Positions 15,331 through 20,419 of a DNA stretch of 22,674 nucleotides are shown here, in pieces. This DNA comes from a virus. The notes beneath the pieces were generated by a model, which was not told the origin of the DNA, did no database searches, and was given only the letters and a program-made list of their open reading frames with translations. Each line of letters starts with the position of its first letter. Position 1 is the stretch's first letter. The DNA is taken from positions 1 through 22,674 of IMG/VR virus record IMGVR_UViG_3300042565_000047. The stretch is one strand, 5' to 3'. Both the position numbers and the translations under genes were made by a program.

Positions 15331-16029
15331 ATTGACCCTATCAGCATCTGTTTACTTGCGGCTGGTCTTGTTAAGAACATCCAAGCTGGCTGTGAGCTTT
15401 ACAAACAAGCTAAAGAGTCTTTTGTGGAGATTAGAGCCACTGCGGATGAAGTTATCGCTATTGGTAGAGAGGTTAAAGGTTTCTGGTCGAAACTTAGCGG
15501 TTTCTTTGGCTCTAGTCCCAAGCCTAAAGCTGTTAAACCTGTTGCAAAGGCTAAAAAGTCTGCTTATGTCGCTGTTGACGAAACTCAAGTCAAAGTGGAC
15601 ATTGTTAAGAACCTCACTGAGTTCTTTAAACTTCAAGAACAACTTGCGGCACACATACGAGAAGAAGAAGAAAAGTCTAGAACAGTCTACGACCCAGATC
15701 AAAACCACATGGAGGCGGCACTCAAAAGAGTGATGGCACAGCAAGAGATGGACAGGCTTGTTGTCCAGATCAGGGAAACAATGGTCTATCAGAGTCCCCC
15801 CGAGATGGGTGCTTTGTACAGTTCAGTTTTTGACATGAAAGAGCTTATTGATGAGGAGCAAGAACAAGCAAGGCTGAAGCAAGAGGCGAAAAAGAGGCAA
15901 GAAGTATGGCTACGAAAGGAGGAAGAAAGAAACTTCCAGCTAAAACTAGCGTACCTAGCGGCAACTACTATATTCCTCCTCTACCTGTGGCTGTGGCTTC
16001 TCCTACTGAGTCGTTGGGGGAAAGCATAA
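15331..16029 (+). CDS. Membrane-anchored phage protein, probable ATT start
   Basis: A 232-residue protein when started at ATT 15331. The frame is open back to the upstream stop at 15319-15321; no ATG, GTG or TTG occurs before the GTG at 15424. An AGGA site (15321-15324) lies 6 nt before the ATT, and the resulting N-terminus reads (M)DPISICLLAAGLVKNIQAG, like the MDPIS-type starts of a family of phage proteins. A long charged coiled coil follows (EEEQARLKQEAKKRQEVWLRK near the end), then a C-terminal membrane segment (YLAATTIFLLYLWLWLLLLS). It heads the membrane/lysis cassette. The last 124 nt are also read in another frame by the next gene. The function is unknown. Confidence 0.7.
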   Translation: MDPISICLLAAGLVKNIQAGCELYKQAKESFVEIRATADEVIAIGREVKGFWSKLSGFFGSSPKPKAVKPVAKAKKSAYVAVDETQVKVDIVKNLTEFFKLQEQLAAHIREEEEKSRTVYDPDQNHMEAALKRVMAQQEMDRLVVQIRETMVYQSPPEMGALYSSVFDMKELIDEEQEQARLKQEAKKRQEVWLRKEEERNFQLKLAYLAATTIFLLYLWLWLLLLSRWGKA

Positions 16030-16196
16030 TGGGATGGATAGCTGCTTGTGTGTTGGTGGCCTTGCTCTTGCCTTTAGGTGCGATGCTGTACTTGGACATC
16101 CTTGAGGCCAAGCACGAGGTCAAGGAACAGCTTGAGAAGGTAGAGAAATTAAGACGGCAAATTGAACAGGAGAAACGCAAAAATGACAAAACATGA
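15906..16196 (+). CDS. Overlapping small membrane protein with coiled coil
   Basis: A 96-residue reading from ATG 15906; an alternative start is ATG 16029 (55 residues, TAATG overlap, GGGGGAAAG upstream). The long form has a basic, Pro-rich N-terminus (KKLPAKTSVPSGNYYIPPLP), a membrane segment at ~42-64 (GWIAACVLVALLLPLGAMLYLD) and a coiled-coil tail (HEVKEQLEKVEKLRRQIEQE). In the overlap this frame uses codons like the rest of the genome, while the other frame has unusual Leu codons, which supports the long form. A single TM plus periplasmic coil recalls small i-spanins; the next gene is a lipoprotein. The function is not established and the start is uncertain. Confidence 0.6.
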   Translation: MATKGGRKKLPAKTSVPSGNYYIPPLPVAVASPTESLGESIMGWIAACVLVALLLPLGAMLYLDILEAKHEVKEQLEKVEKLRRQIEQEKRKNDKT

Positions 16197-16383
16197 CTTT
16201 TCTGTAGTGATGCTGACCATTTGTGTTGGTATCCTTTGCGGGTTATTGGCTGGTTGTTCGGATAGATTTCGTTACCCTTGCCAAGACCCGCTGAATTGGG
16301 AACTGGATGAATGTAAGCCGCCGATTTGTACCGCTACAGGTACTTGTCCTGATATGTTAGTCAAACCAGAGGAGAAAAAGTAA
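16183..16383 (+). CDS. Small phage lipoprotein
   Basis: A 66-residue protein with a lipoprotein signal peptide: MTKHDFSVVMLTICVGILCG leading to the lipobox L-A-G-C with the lipidated Cys25. The mature part is short and Cys-rich (YPCQDPLNWELDECKPPICT with four further Cys including TCPD), suggesting disulfide bonds in the periplasm. The ATG at 16183 is chosen over a TTG at 16162 because the lipoprotein signal fits it and CAGGAG lies about 9 nt upstream. It overlaps the upstream gene by 14 nt and the holin-like gene by one base (TAATG). It could be an o-spanin-like partner of the preceding TM protein, but it lacks the Pro-rich region of Rz1. Confidence 0.75.
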   Translation: MTKHDFSVVMLTICVGILCGLLAGCSDRFRYPCQDPLNWELDECKPPICTATGTCPDMLVKPEEKK

Positions 16384-16706
16384 TGGCAACCGTTGGATAC
16401 AAGCAAAACAACCGTTTGACCGCAGACGAGATCGAGGTCAGAGTATGGGCATTCGTTATCGTGGTCTTGGTGACCATCCTCTTGGCTTCTATGGGTATGT
16501 TCCTGTACTCAGTCTCTTTTGTCACTCAACCTATGAATGGTGCTATGGCGGCAATTGACAAGGTTTACACGCAACAGATTAGCACCATCATGGTGTTTAT
16601 CACTGGTGTGTTGGGTGGTGTAGCGGGTCGTTCTGGTGTCAAGGCTATTGCCAATGCTAGTGCCAAGGCAGAGGCTAATGACAATGATGAGCCACCTGCG
16701 CCATGA
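16383..16706 (+). CDS. Holin candidate (two membrane segments)
   Basis: A 107-residue protein with two predicted membrane segments: ~21-47 (VWAFVIVVLVTILLASMGMF) and ~69-84 (STIMVFITGVLGGVAG). They are separated by a short loop with a Lys (IDKVYTQQ). A charged, soluble C-terminal tail follows (KAEANDNDEPPAP). The size and two-TM layout match class II holins, which make inner-membrane holes that release the endolysin. It lies directly upstream of the spanin pair and the M15 endolysin, with the last four bases overlapping the Rz start. The holin role is inferred from topology and context; no family signature is recognised. Confidence 0.65.
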   Translation: MATVGYKQNNRLTADEIEVRVWAFVIVVLVTILLASMGMFLYSVSFVTQPMNGAMAAIDKVYTQQISTIMVFITGVLGGVAGRSGVKAIANASAKAEANDNDEPPAP

Positions 16707-17182
16707 GCATCTTTAACCCTTGGGTAATCTTAGGGTTTGTCTTGTCTGTAACCATTTCTTTTGGGGGTGGTTACTTCAAGGGCAAGCATGATGAGAATGT
16801 CTCTCAACAACTAGAGATTGCTCGTTTAAACGCTATTGCAAGGACAAAAGAGGTTGCTTTGGCAACAGCAGTGACATCAACAGCTACGGCATTAAGGACA
16901 TCAAATGAGAAAGCAAGACAGATTTCAAAAGAGCGTGATTTGGCTATTGCCTCTGGTGCTTTGCGGTTGCGGCTCCCTGTCAAAACCAGTTGCCCCGTAC
17001 AAACCTCCTCAGATACCGCCGTTGCCACAGGAGATAGCAGTCAAGAGGGAGGCGAACTTGACGCAACGACTGCTCAAACTCTTATCGCCATCACAGACGA
17101 TGGAGACGAAGCAATCAGACAACTCACCGCCTGTCAACAAGCCTACGAATCCATCTACGAAACCTTAAAGGAGAAACAATGA
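16703..17182 (+). CDS. Rz: Rz-like inner-membrane spanin
   Basis: A 159-residue i-spanin. It has an N-terminal membrane anchor (residues ~7-24, WVILGFVLSVTISFGGGYF), then a periplasmic Ala/Lys/Glu helix (QQLEIARLNAIARTKEVALA, NEKARQISKERDLAI) and a C-terminal part with Cys residues and the typical ending LTACQQAYESIYETLKEK. Phage spanins of this type pair with Rz1 in the outer membrane to fuse the two membranes in the last lysis step. Rz1 lies wholly inside this gene in the +1 frame. It overlaps the holin candidate (ATGA) and the M15 gene (ATGA). Confidence 0.85.
   Translation: MSIFNPWVILGFVLSVTISFGGGYFKGKHDENVSQQLEIARLNAIARTKEVALATAVTSTATALRTSNEKARQISKERDLAIASGALRLRLPVKTSCPVQTSSDTAVATGDSSQEGGELDATTAQTLIAITDDGDEAIRQLTACQQAYESIYETLKEKQ
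16905..17168 (+). CDS. Rz1: Rz1-like outer-membrane spanin, nested in Rz
   Basis: An 87-residue o-spanin encoded entirely within the Rz gene in a different frame. A lipoprotein signal (FQKSVIWLLPLVLCGCGS) has its lipidated Cys at 22. The mature part is Pro-rich (KPVAPYKPPQIPPLPQEIAV), followed by KREANLTQRLLKLLSPS, the classical Rz1 ending motif. The ATG has AAGGA 6 nt upstream. The nested arrangement is the same as in lambda. It would be anchored in the outer membrane and bind Rz across the periplasm. The C-terminal tail (TNPSTKP) is longer than in lambda Rz1. Confidence 0.88.
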   Translation: MRKQDRFQKSVIWLLPLVLCGCGSLSKPVAPYKPPQIPPLPQEIAVKREANLTQRLLKLLSPSQTMETKQSDNSPPVNKPTNPSTKP

Positions 17183-17643
17183 ACCTGTCAGCCAATTTCA
17201 CCCTCAAAGAACTCACAAAGTCAGACACTGCTACCCGATTGGGTTTGGACAATACCCCTGATGAACAGGCTTTAGAGAACCTGAAAACCCTTTGCGAGAT
17301 GGTGTTGCAACCAGTTCGTGAACACTTTGGCAAGTCTGTGACCGTGAACTCTGCCTATCGCAGTCCTGAGTCCAATGCTGCCGTTGGTGGCTCTAAGACT
17401 TCTGACCACTGCAAGGGCATGGCGGCTGACATCGAGATTGTTGGTGTTGCCAATGCTGATCTGGCTCAGTGGATTATGGATAACCTTGAGTACACACAGT
17501 TGATTTTGGAGTTCTACACTCCGGGCATTCCTGACAGTGGTTGGGTTCATGTGTCTTATGACCCAAATAACCTGAAGAAGCAGGAATTGACTGCCACCAA
17601 GGTTGCGGGTAAGACCACCTACTTGAATGGTTTGGTGGCCTAA
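17179..17643 (+). CDS. M15-family peptidase endolysin
   Basis: A 154-residue protein of the Peptidase_M15_3 type (Zn-dependent D-Ala-D-Ala or L-Ala-D-Glu peptidase acting on peptidoglycan). It shows the N-terminal FTLKELTKSDTATRLGLDN, the SAYRSPESNAAVGGS loop with the conserved YRSPE, the Zn motif SDHCKGMAAD with His77 and Asp84, and WVHVSY with His124 as the third ligand; the likely catalytic acid is Glu111. No signal peptide or binding domain is present, so export depends on the holin. The start overlaps the Rz stop by ATGA and has AAGGAGAAAC upstream. It is the last rightward gene. Confidence 0.9.
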   Translation: MNLSANFTLKELTKSDTATRLGLDNTPDEQALENLKTLCEMVLQPVREHFGKSVTVNSAYRSPESNAAVGGSKTSDHCKGMAADIEIVGVANADLAQWIMDNLEYTQLILEFYTPGIPDSGWVHVSYDPNNLKKQELTATKVAGKTTYLNGLVA

Positions 17644-17738
17644 TCGTCTAGGAAAAAGAGCAGGGCGACTACAGCTAGTAGCGTCACTGCTCCTCCCAAT
17701 GCGAGTACAAGCAAGATGTTGATGACGTTACTCAGCAC
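17640..17738 (-). CDS. Possible 32-residue hydrophobic membrane peptide
   Basis: A short leftward ORF starting at GTG (17738-17736) with AAGG 6 nt upstream (GGAAGGTCAAGAGTG) and overlapping the winged-helix stop. The peptide is MLSNVINILLVLALGGAV followed by TLLAVVALLFFLDD, almost entirely one membrane helix with an acidic tail. Against it, the hairpin terminator 17653-17692 lies inside the ORF, so a full message would need read-through, and the length is small enough for chance. It is recorded as a candidate. Confidence 0.3.
   Translation of the reverse strand: MLSNVINILLVLALGGAVTLLAVVALLFFLDD
17653..17692 (-). terminator. Rho-independent terminator for leftward genes
   Basis: On the minus strand GAGCAG (17692-17687) pairs with CTGCTC (17663-17658). 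An inner GTAG/CTAC stem with a CG/CG extension (one bulge) closes a 5-nt TAGCT loop, and five T follow (17657-17653). It lies just past the winged-helix gene where the two gene blocks converge. No T-run follows on the plus strand, so it would act mainly on leftward transcripts. Confidence 0.55.
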
Positions 17739-18072
17739 TCTTGACCTTCCATTCACGTTCATTACGTCCTGATTTTGACTTGACTGTGCGTCCTGTCAAC
17801 TCAATTAAGTCCATATTGGACAACTCGTTTAAACGTCTTGCAACCTGATTTGAGTCTAATCCGCTATGTTGGGCTATTCCATCCTTACCAAGCGCACCAT
17901 GAGCCTTTAAACAGTCCACAATGATGCCAAAGTGCTTGGATGCCAAGTCTTTAGCTGAATCTGCTGCTTCAAAGCTGGTAATTGGGTCTGAATTTCTCAC
18001 TCGACCAAAGATAGGCAAGTCAAAGAACTTCTTTACGCCACCACCAAAATGTATATCGTCTAATTTACTCAT
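17728..18072 (-). CDS. Winged-helix DNA-binding protein
   Basis: A 114-residue protein. Residues ~50-110 have a winged-helix layout: KHFGIIVDCLKAHGALGKDG (helices), then IAQHSGLDSNQVARRLNELS (helix-turn-helix with a QVARRLNEL recognition helix), then a wing (LIELTGRTVKSKSGRNEREW). The N-terminal ~45 residues have no recognised domain. The start is read from the second of two ATGs (18072), 6 nt after AGGAG; 18075 is possible. It is the last gene of the leftward block, with a palindrome AGTCTGACT upstream (18163-18171), so it may regulate phage genes. Its target is unknown; the repeated palindrome is an obvious candidate. Confidence 0.75.
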   Translation of the reverse strand: MSKLDDIHFGGGVKKFFDLPIFGRVRNSDPITSFEAADSAKDLASKHFGIIVDCLKAHGALGKDGIAQHSGLDSNQVARRLNELSNMDLIELTGRTVKSKSGRNEREWKVKSAE

Positions 18073-18083
18073 CATTCACTCCT
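18070..18083 (-). promoter_or_regulatory. AGGAGTGAATGATG translation start element, copy 1
   Basis: The minus-strand AGGAGTGA at 18083-18076 is followed by tandem ATGATG. The same unit precedes the genes at 19896, 20090 (one base changed) and 20748. AAACAGGAGTGAATGATG is shared with little change. Confidence 0.65.
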
Positions 18084-18162
18084 GTTTAAAAAGGTGAGGT
18101 ACTCGTAACACTGGTGCAATTGCCTTGCGTATCGAATGCCAGCATTACTTTCCCTCTTATTC

Positions 18163-18171
18163 AGTCAGACT
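18163..18171. promoter_or_regulatory. AGTCAGACT palindrome, possible operator
   Basis: A perfect dyad AGTC-A-GACT in the 99-nt gap upstream of the winged-helix gene. The flanking bases TTATTC-AGTCAGAC resemble the TGTCAGACA sites at 20787 and 22596. A half-site AGGGAAAGT (minus strand 18154-18146) is nearby. Binding by a phage regulator is inferred from repetition only. No other clear feature is seen in the gap. Confidence 0.35.
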
Positions 18172-18420
18172 CTAAAAAGGAATCGAATCGTCCAGATCAT
18201 CAAAGCCATCTTTAGGCTTGGCCTTGGCTGGTGCTTGTCCTTGTTCTTCTTTAGGGCTGAGAGCCAGACCCATGAACTTGCCGTTCTTGCCTTCTTTAAT
18301 CCATGCTGAGAGCCAGTATTCCTGACCATTCACACGCACGTTGCCTTTGTAGTCAGGATGATTGCTTGTTTCTTTCTTGTCATTCTTGAACAAGACACCT
18401 GAGTTGTCACGCTGTTCCAT
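18172..18420 (-). CDS. Small protein with SSB-like C-terminal tail
   Basis: An 82-residue protein. The N-terminal part is beta-rich ([20 protein letters not shown], then [20 protein letters not shown]), recalling small OB-like or DUF736-like phage proteins. A Lys/Pro/Ala linker follows, and the protein ends in DDLDDSIPF, the acidic tip of bacterial SSB (consensus DDDIPF) that docks SSB partner proteins. It lies next to the YqaJ-type exonuclease and two genes from the Sak annealing protein. It probably binds ssDNA or competes for host SSB-binding enzymes; the ssDNA-binding part is inferred. AAGGTG lies upstream of the ATG. Confidence 0.75.
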   Translation of the reverse strand: MEQRDNSGVLFKNDKKETSNHPDYKGNVRVNGQEYWLSAWIKEGKNGKFMGLALSPKEEQGQAPAKAKPKDGFDDLDDSIPF

Positions 18421-18422
18421 AT

Positions 18423-19043
18423 TTACACCTTAATTTCATTGAGTTTTTTAACTTTGTCATCCACTTCCGCAAGAAACTGGATAACCTCTTTTTCGAGTTC
18501 TGCAATGTACAAGTCATTGCGCTCGATTCTTTTGATGAACAACTGAAGATGGCTAGGCATCCGTGGGTCAAAACTCACAAAGTCGCACCAACTTCTATCT
18601 GCACATCGCATCTGCCACTGCATCTGGTCAAAATATTTCTTTGATGGTTCTTCACCAAGAATTGTGTCAATATGGGTAGCAGTGTTAGGACACTTGATCT
18701 CTAGGCATCCATCGTCACCCACCAAGCCATCAGGAGAGGCGGCAGACATAGGAATACTAGGATGGTCAATAGCACCTACCTGATCGACCATATTGCCTGT
18801 CTTGGCCTCGTATGCGGCACGAGCAAAGGTTTCGTTCTCAACGCCCCATTCCATCGCAGCATTTGAGTAGGATTCAGCAACAGTCTGAGTCATGCGTTCT
18901 ACGACCAACTGAGCCATGTAGTTATCTCTACTGGTGCTGTAACCTGCCTTTGTCTTGGCAACAATGTCAGAGATACGAGAAGCAGTAGCCTTCCCCAGTC
19001 TTTGTTGATGCCATTCTGGCGAGCCTTGTACGATTTCAGTCAT
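18423..19043 (-). CDS. YqaJ-like viral recombinase (5'-3' exonuclease)
   Basis: A 206-residue protein of the YqaJ / lambda-exonuclease fold. The N-terminal [20 protein letters not shown] is the family start (the W..R..G.TAS pattern). Further on [10 protein letters not shown] carries Asp105, and LEIKCPN carries Glu115 and Lys117, the metal-binding D-(E-x-K) catalytic set. The middle helix includes [21 protein letters not shown], also typical. Such enzymes digest one strand from DNA ends and hand the 3' ssDNA to an annealing protein; here that partner is the Sak-like gene upstream in the same operon. It overlaps the gene upstream (ATGA). Confidence 0.9.
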   Translation of the reverse strand: MTEIVQGSPEWHQQRLGKATASRISDIVAKTKAGYSTSRDNYMAQLVVERMTQTVAESYSNAAMEWGVENETFARAAYEAKTGNMVDQVGAIDHPSIPMSAASPDGLVGDDGCLEIKCPNTATHIDTILGEEPSKKYFDQMQWQMRCADRSWCDFVSFDPRMPSHLQLFIKRIERNDLYIAELEKEVIQFLAEVDDKVKKLNEIKV

Positions 19044-19264
19044 GCTTCTCTCTCTTTCAACATTGCGTCTGCCATTTCATAAGCAAGACCCGCCCAATTG
19101 GAATACGAAGCGACTTCACCTCTTGTTGCACATCCAGTGATTGACGCTTGCATAGCCTTTGCCGCAAAGTAATCACGCAAACTCATTTCTGAGTAAATTG
19201 GATTTTTTTTATCAGCAGTACGCTTTGCATCTTGCTTTACTGATTCAAATGTGTGATAAGTCAT
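19040..19264 (-). CDS. Small conserved phage protein between Sak and YqaJ genes
   Basis: A 74-residue helical protein with the segments SLRDYFAAKAMQASI and [19 protein letters not shown], a pattern common in short phage early proteins ('SLRDYFAAKAMQ...AYEMADAMLKARE'). It is coupled at both ends by ATGA overlaps with the annealing protein gene and the exonuclease gene, so it is part of the recombination operon. The biochemical role is unknown; a link to recombination is only positional. Confidence 0.75.
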   Translation of the reverse strand: MTYHTFESVKQDAKRTADKKNPIYSEMSLRDYFAAKAMQASITGCATRGEVASYSNWAGLAYEMADAMLKEREA

Positions 19265-19896
19265 TTCAATGCCCCTTTACGCTTTTCCTTGGCATCAATC
19301 ACTTTCTTTTGCCAGCCCTTATCAGAGCCGCAAGCAGAGTAAGCAGCAGTGTAGACATTCTTCAGTTCTTCCATGTTGGATGCCGCATCAATAGCCGCTA
19401 AGTGGTCAATCATTGTGTTTACATCAATGTCAGAGCCAGATTCACCTTCAGGCAAGTCTTCTCCAGCATAGATATACAAGCCCAAACCATGCAGAGACAA
19501 AGCCTTAGTCATGCACCGCATGATGGCAGTGTTGACAGCAAATGCGTCAGGGTTGAGGATTGCTTTGTTACGAAAGTCCATCACTGGAAGTTGGCAAGTC
19601 ATTGGTTTGCCAAACATAGTGACTGTGACGAACACCATTGCAGTGCCGTTTACGTCCATGAAGCACTTGTCACCAAACATCTCGACTTTGTAAGATGCGT
19701 TTCCATCGGCTTTTAGCGCTTCAGCCCATGCCCATGCCCACGAGAGGTAGGTAAGGTTGGCTTTTTTCTCTGTGTGGTCGTTAACATTCTTTGCCAACAA
19801 CTCTTTTATAAGAACCTGTCTATCTATTAAAGATGGATTGAGAATCACAGTTTCTTTTTCGTATAAACGGTCACGCTTGTTAGTTGTTTCAATCAT
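19261..19896 (-). CDS. ssDNA annealing protein, Sak/DUF1071 family
   Basis: A 211-residue protein with the pattern of Sak (DUF1071) single-strand annealing proteins, a Rad52-like group: NLTYLSWAWAWAEALK around residues 47-62, KPMTCQLPVMDFRNKAI in the middle, and DAFAVNTAIMRCMTKALSLH then GLGLYIYAGEDLPEGE as the last conserved blocks. A helical, less conserved C-terminus follows. It anneals complementary ssDNA produced by the YqaJ exonuclease two genes downstream. The start is read from the second of two ATGs after AGGAGTGA; 19899 is possible and would overlap the upstream stop as ATGA. Confidence 0.88.
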   Translation of the reverse strand: MIETTNKRDRLYEKETVILNPSLIDRQVLIKELLAKNVNDHTEKKANLTYLSWAWAWAEALKADGNASYKVEMFGDKCFMDVNGTAMVFVTVTMFGKPMTCQLPVMDFRNKAILNPDAFAVNTAIMRCMTKALSLHGLGLYIYAGEDLPEGESGSDIDVNTMIDHLAAIDAASNMEELKNVYTAAYSACGSDKGWQKKVIDAKEKRKGALK

Positions 19897-19907
19897 CATT
19901 CACTCCT
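19894..19907 (-). promoter_or_regulatory. AGGAGTGAATGATG translation start element, copy 2
   Basis: The minus-strand AGGAGTGA at 19907-19900 precedes ATGATG of the annealing protein gene. The element is inside the 3' end of the upstream gene, whose stop is formed within ATGATG. Confidence 0.65.
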
Positions 19908-20090
19908 ATATACGCCATCTAAAATATCTTTTGTTTCTTGAGCAACCATCCACATTGCTAGATGTGTCAGGTCGGCATGGATTTGGGCTATGTCGTTACT
20001 GTATCCTTCGTATTTTTTGTGAAGGCACTTGTCCGACAACTTCTTCGTGTTCTGCTCGATTCGTATGAGCAGTGGTGCATAGTCGATCAT
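19896..20090 (-). CDS. Small helical early protein
   Basis: A 64-residue helical protein (MIDYAPLLIRIEQNTKKLSD, then KKYEGYSNDIAQIHADLTHL, AMWMVAQETKDIL). The start is taken from the ATGATG after AGGAGTTA (20101-20094); an upstream in-frame ATG at 20150 exists, but the segment from there is coding for the neighbouring gene in another frame. It overlaps the upstream gene by about 95-98 nt and the annealing protein start by one to four bases. No known domain. Confidence 0.65.
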   Translation of the reverse strand: MIDYAPLLIRIEQNTKKLSDKCLHKKYEGYSNDIAQIHADLTHLAMWMVAQETKDILDGVYRSE

Positions 20091-20226
20091 CATTAACTCC
20101 TGTTTGTTTAAACTTCTTCCACGTTTCCGCAACATTGGTTTGTGCGGCATTCACATACCCAAATTCTGGGTTGGTGATCGGTTTGGATGGCAGCGCAACG
20201 CTTTGATATTTCCCAACGTATGCCAT
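19996..20226 (-). CDS. Small early protein with long out-of-frame overlap
   Basis: A 76-residue reading. The first ~43 residues look like a conserved phage protein (YVGKYQSVALPSKPITNPEF, then GYVNAAQTNVAETWKKF; the 'YV.A..T.V..TW..F' end pattern recurs in short phage proteins). The last ~33 residues (VNDDRLCTTAHTNRAEHEEV, SQKIRRIQ) lie opposite the better-supported frame of the next gene and look like non-selected sequence. ATG 20226 follows AAGAAG. A recent loss of the proper stop, or a real overlap, could explain it. Confidence 0.5.
   Translation of the reverse strand: MAYVGKYQSVALPSKPITNPEFGYVNAAQTNVAETWKKFKQTGVNDDRLCTTAHTNRAEHEEVVGQVPSQKIRRIQ
20088..20101 (-). promoter_or_regulatory. AGGAGTTAATGATG translation start element, copy 3
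   Basis: The same unit as at 18070, 19894 and 20746, with one base different (AGGAGTTA). It is placed inside the overlapping upstream reading frame, which supports a start at 20090 or 20093 for the downstream gene. Confidence 0.6.
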
Positions 20227-20230
20227 CTTC

Positions 20231-20419
20231 TTAGCCCTCTTTTCTCGCAATTTCCGCTGCGATTTCATGTTGACTATCGGTGTCCAAATCTGAAAATAGG
20301 ACAAAGTGGTTTTCACCGCAACAAGACACGACTCCCATGCGTGGCTCAATGCAATAAGCACAGTATTCTTCATTTGAGTGTTCCTCAATAATTCTTTCAA
20401 GGTTGAGCTTGGTTTTCAT
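20231..20419 (-). CDS. Small Cys-rich early protein
   Basis: A 62-residue protein with a cysteine cluster EEYCAYCIEPRMGVVSCCGE (Cys-x2-Cys plus Cys-Cys) followed by NHFVLFSDLDTDSQHEIAAE. The cysteines suggest a zinc site. The pattern recurs in short phage proteins of unknown role. The ATG at 20419 is preferred over an upstream in-frame start because it overlaps the upstream stop as TAATG. Confidence 0.7.
   Translation of the reverse strand: MKTKLNLERIIEEHSNEEYCAYCIEPRMGVVSCCGENHFVLFSDLDTDSQHEIAAEIARKEG

Noticed and set aside
15308-15733. 141-residue plus-strand ORF rich in Leu, Lys and Ser
   Set aside because: It overlaps the ATT-started gene in another frame, has low-complexity Leu/Ser/Lys composition typical of an out-of-frame shadow, and begins inside the previous gene without a good ribosome site.
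15424-16029. GTG 15424 as the start of the membrane-anchored protein
   Set aside because: It would drop a 31-residue conserved-looking N-terminus (DPISICLLAAGL...) and leave about 100 nt without a gene, and its upstream region (AAAGAGTCTTTT) is a weak ribosome site.
17644-17727. Terminator for the rightward late transcripts at the convergence point
   Set aside because: The only stable hairpin there has its U-tract on the minus strand; after the stem on the plus strand the sequence is CCTCCCAATG with no T-run.
19402-19716. 104-residue plus-strand ORF opposite the annealing protein gene
   Set aside because: The minus frame has the complete Sak/DUF1071 pattern; the plus frame is rich in His and Cys as expected of an antisense shadow.
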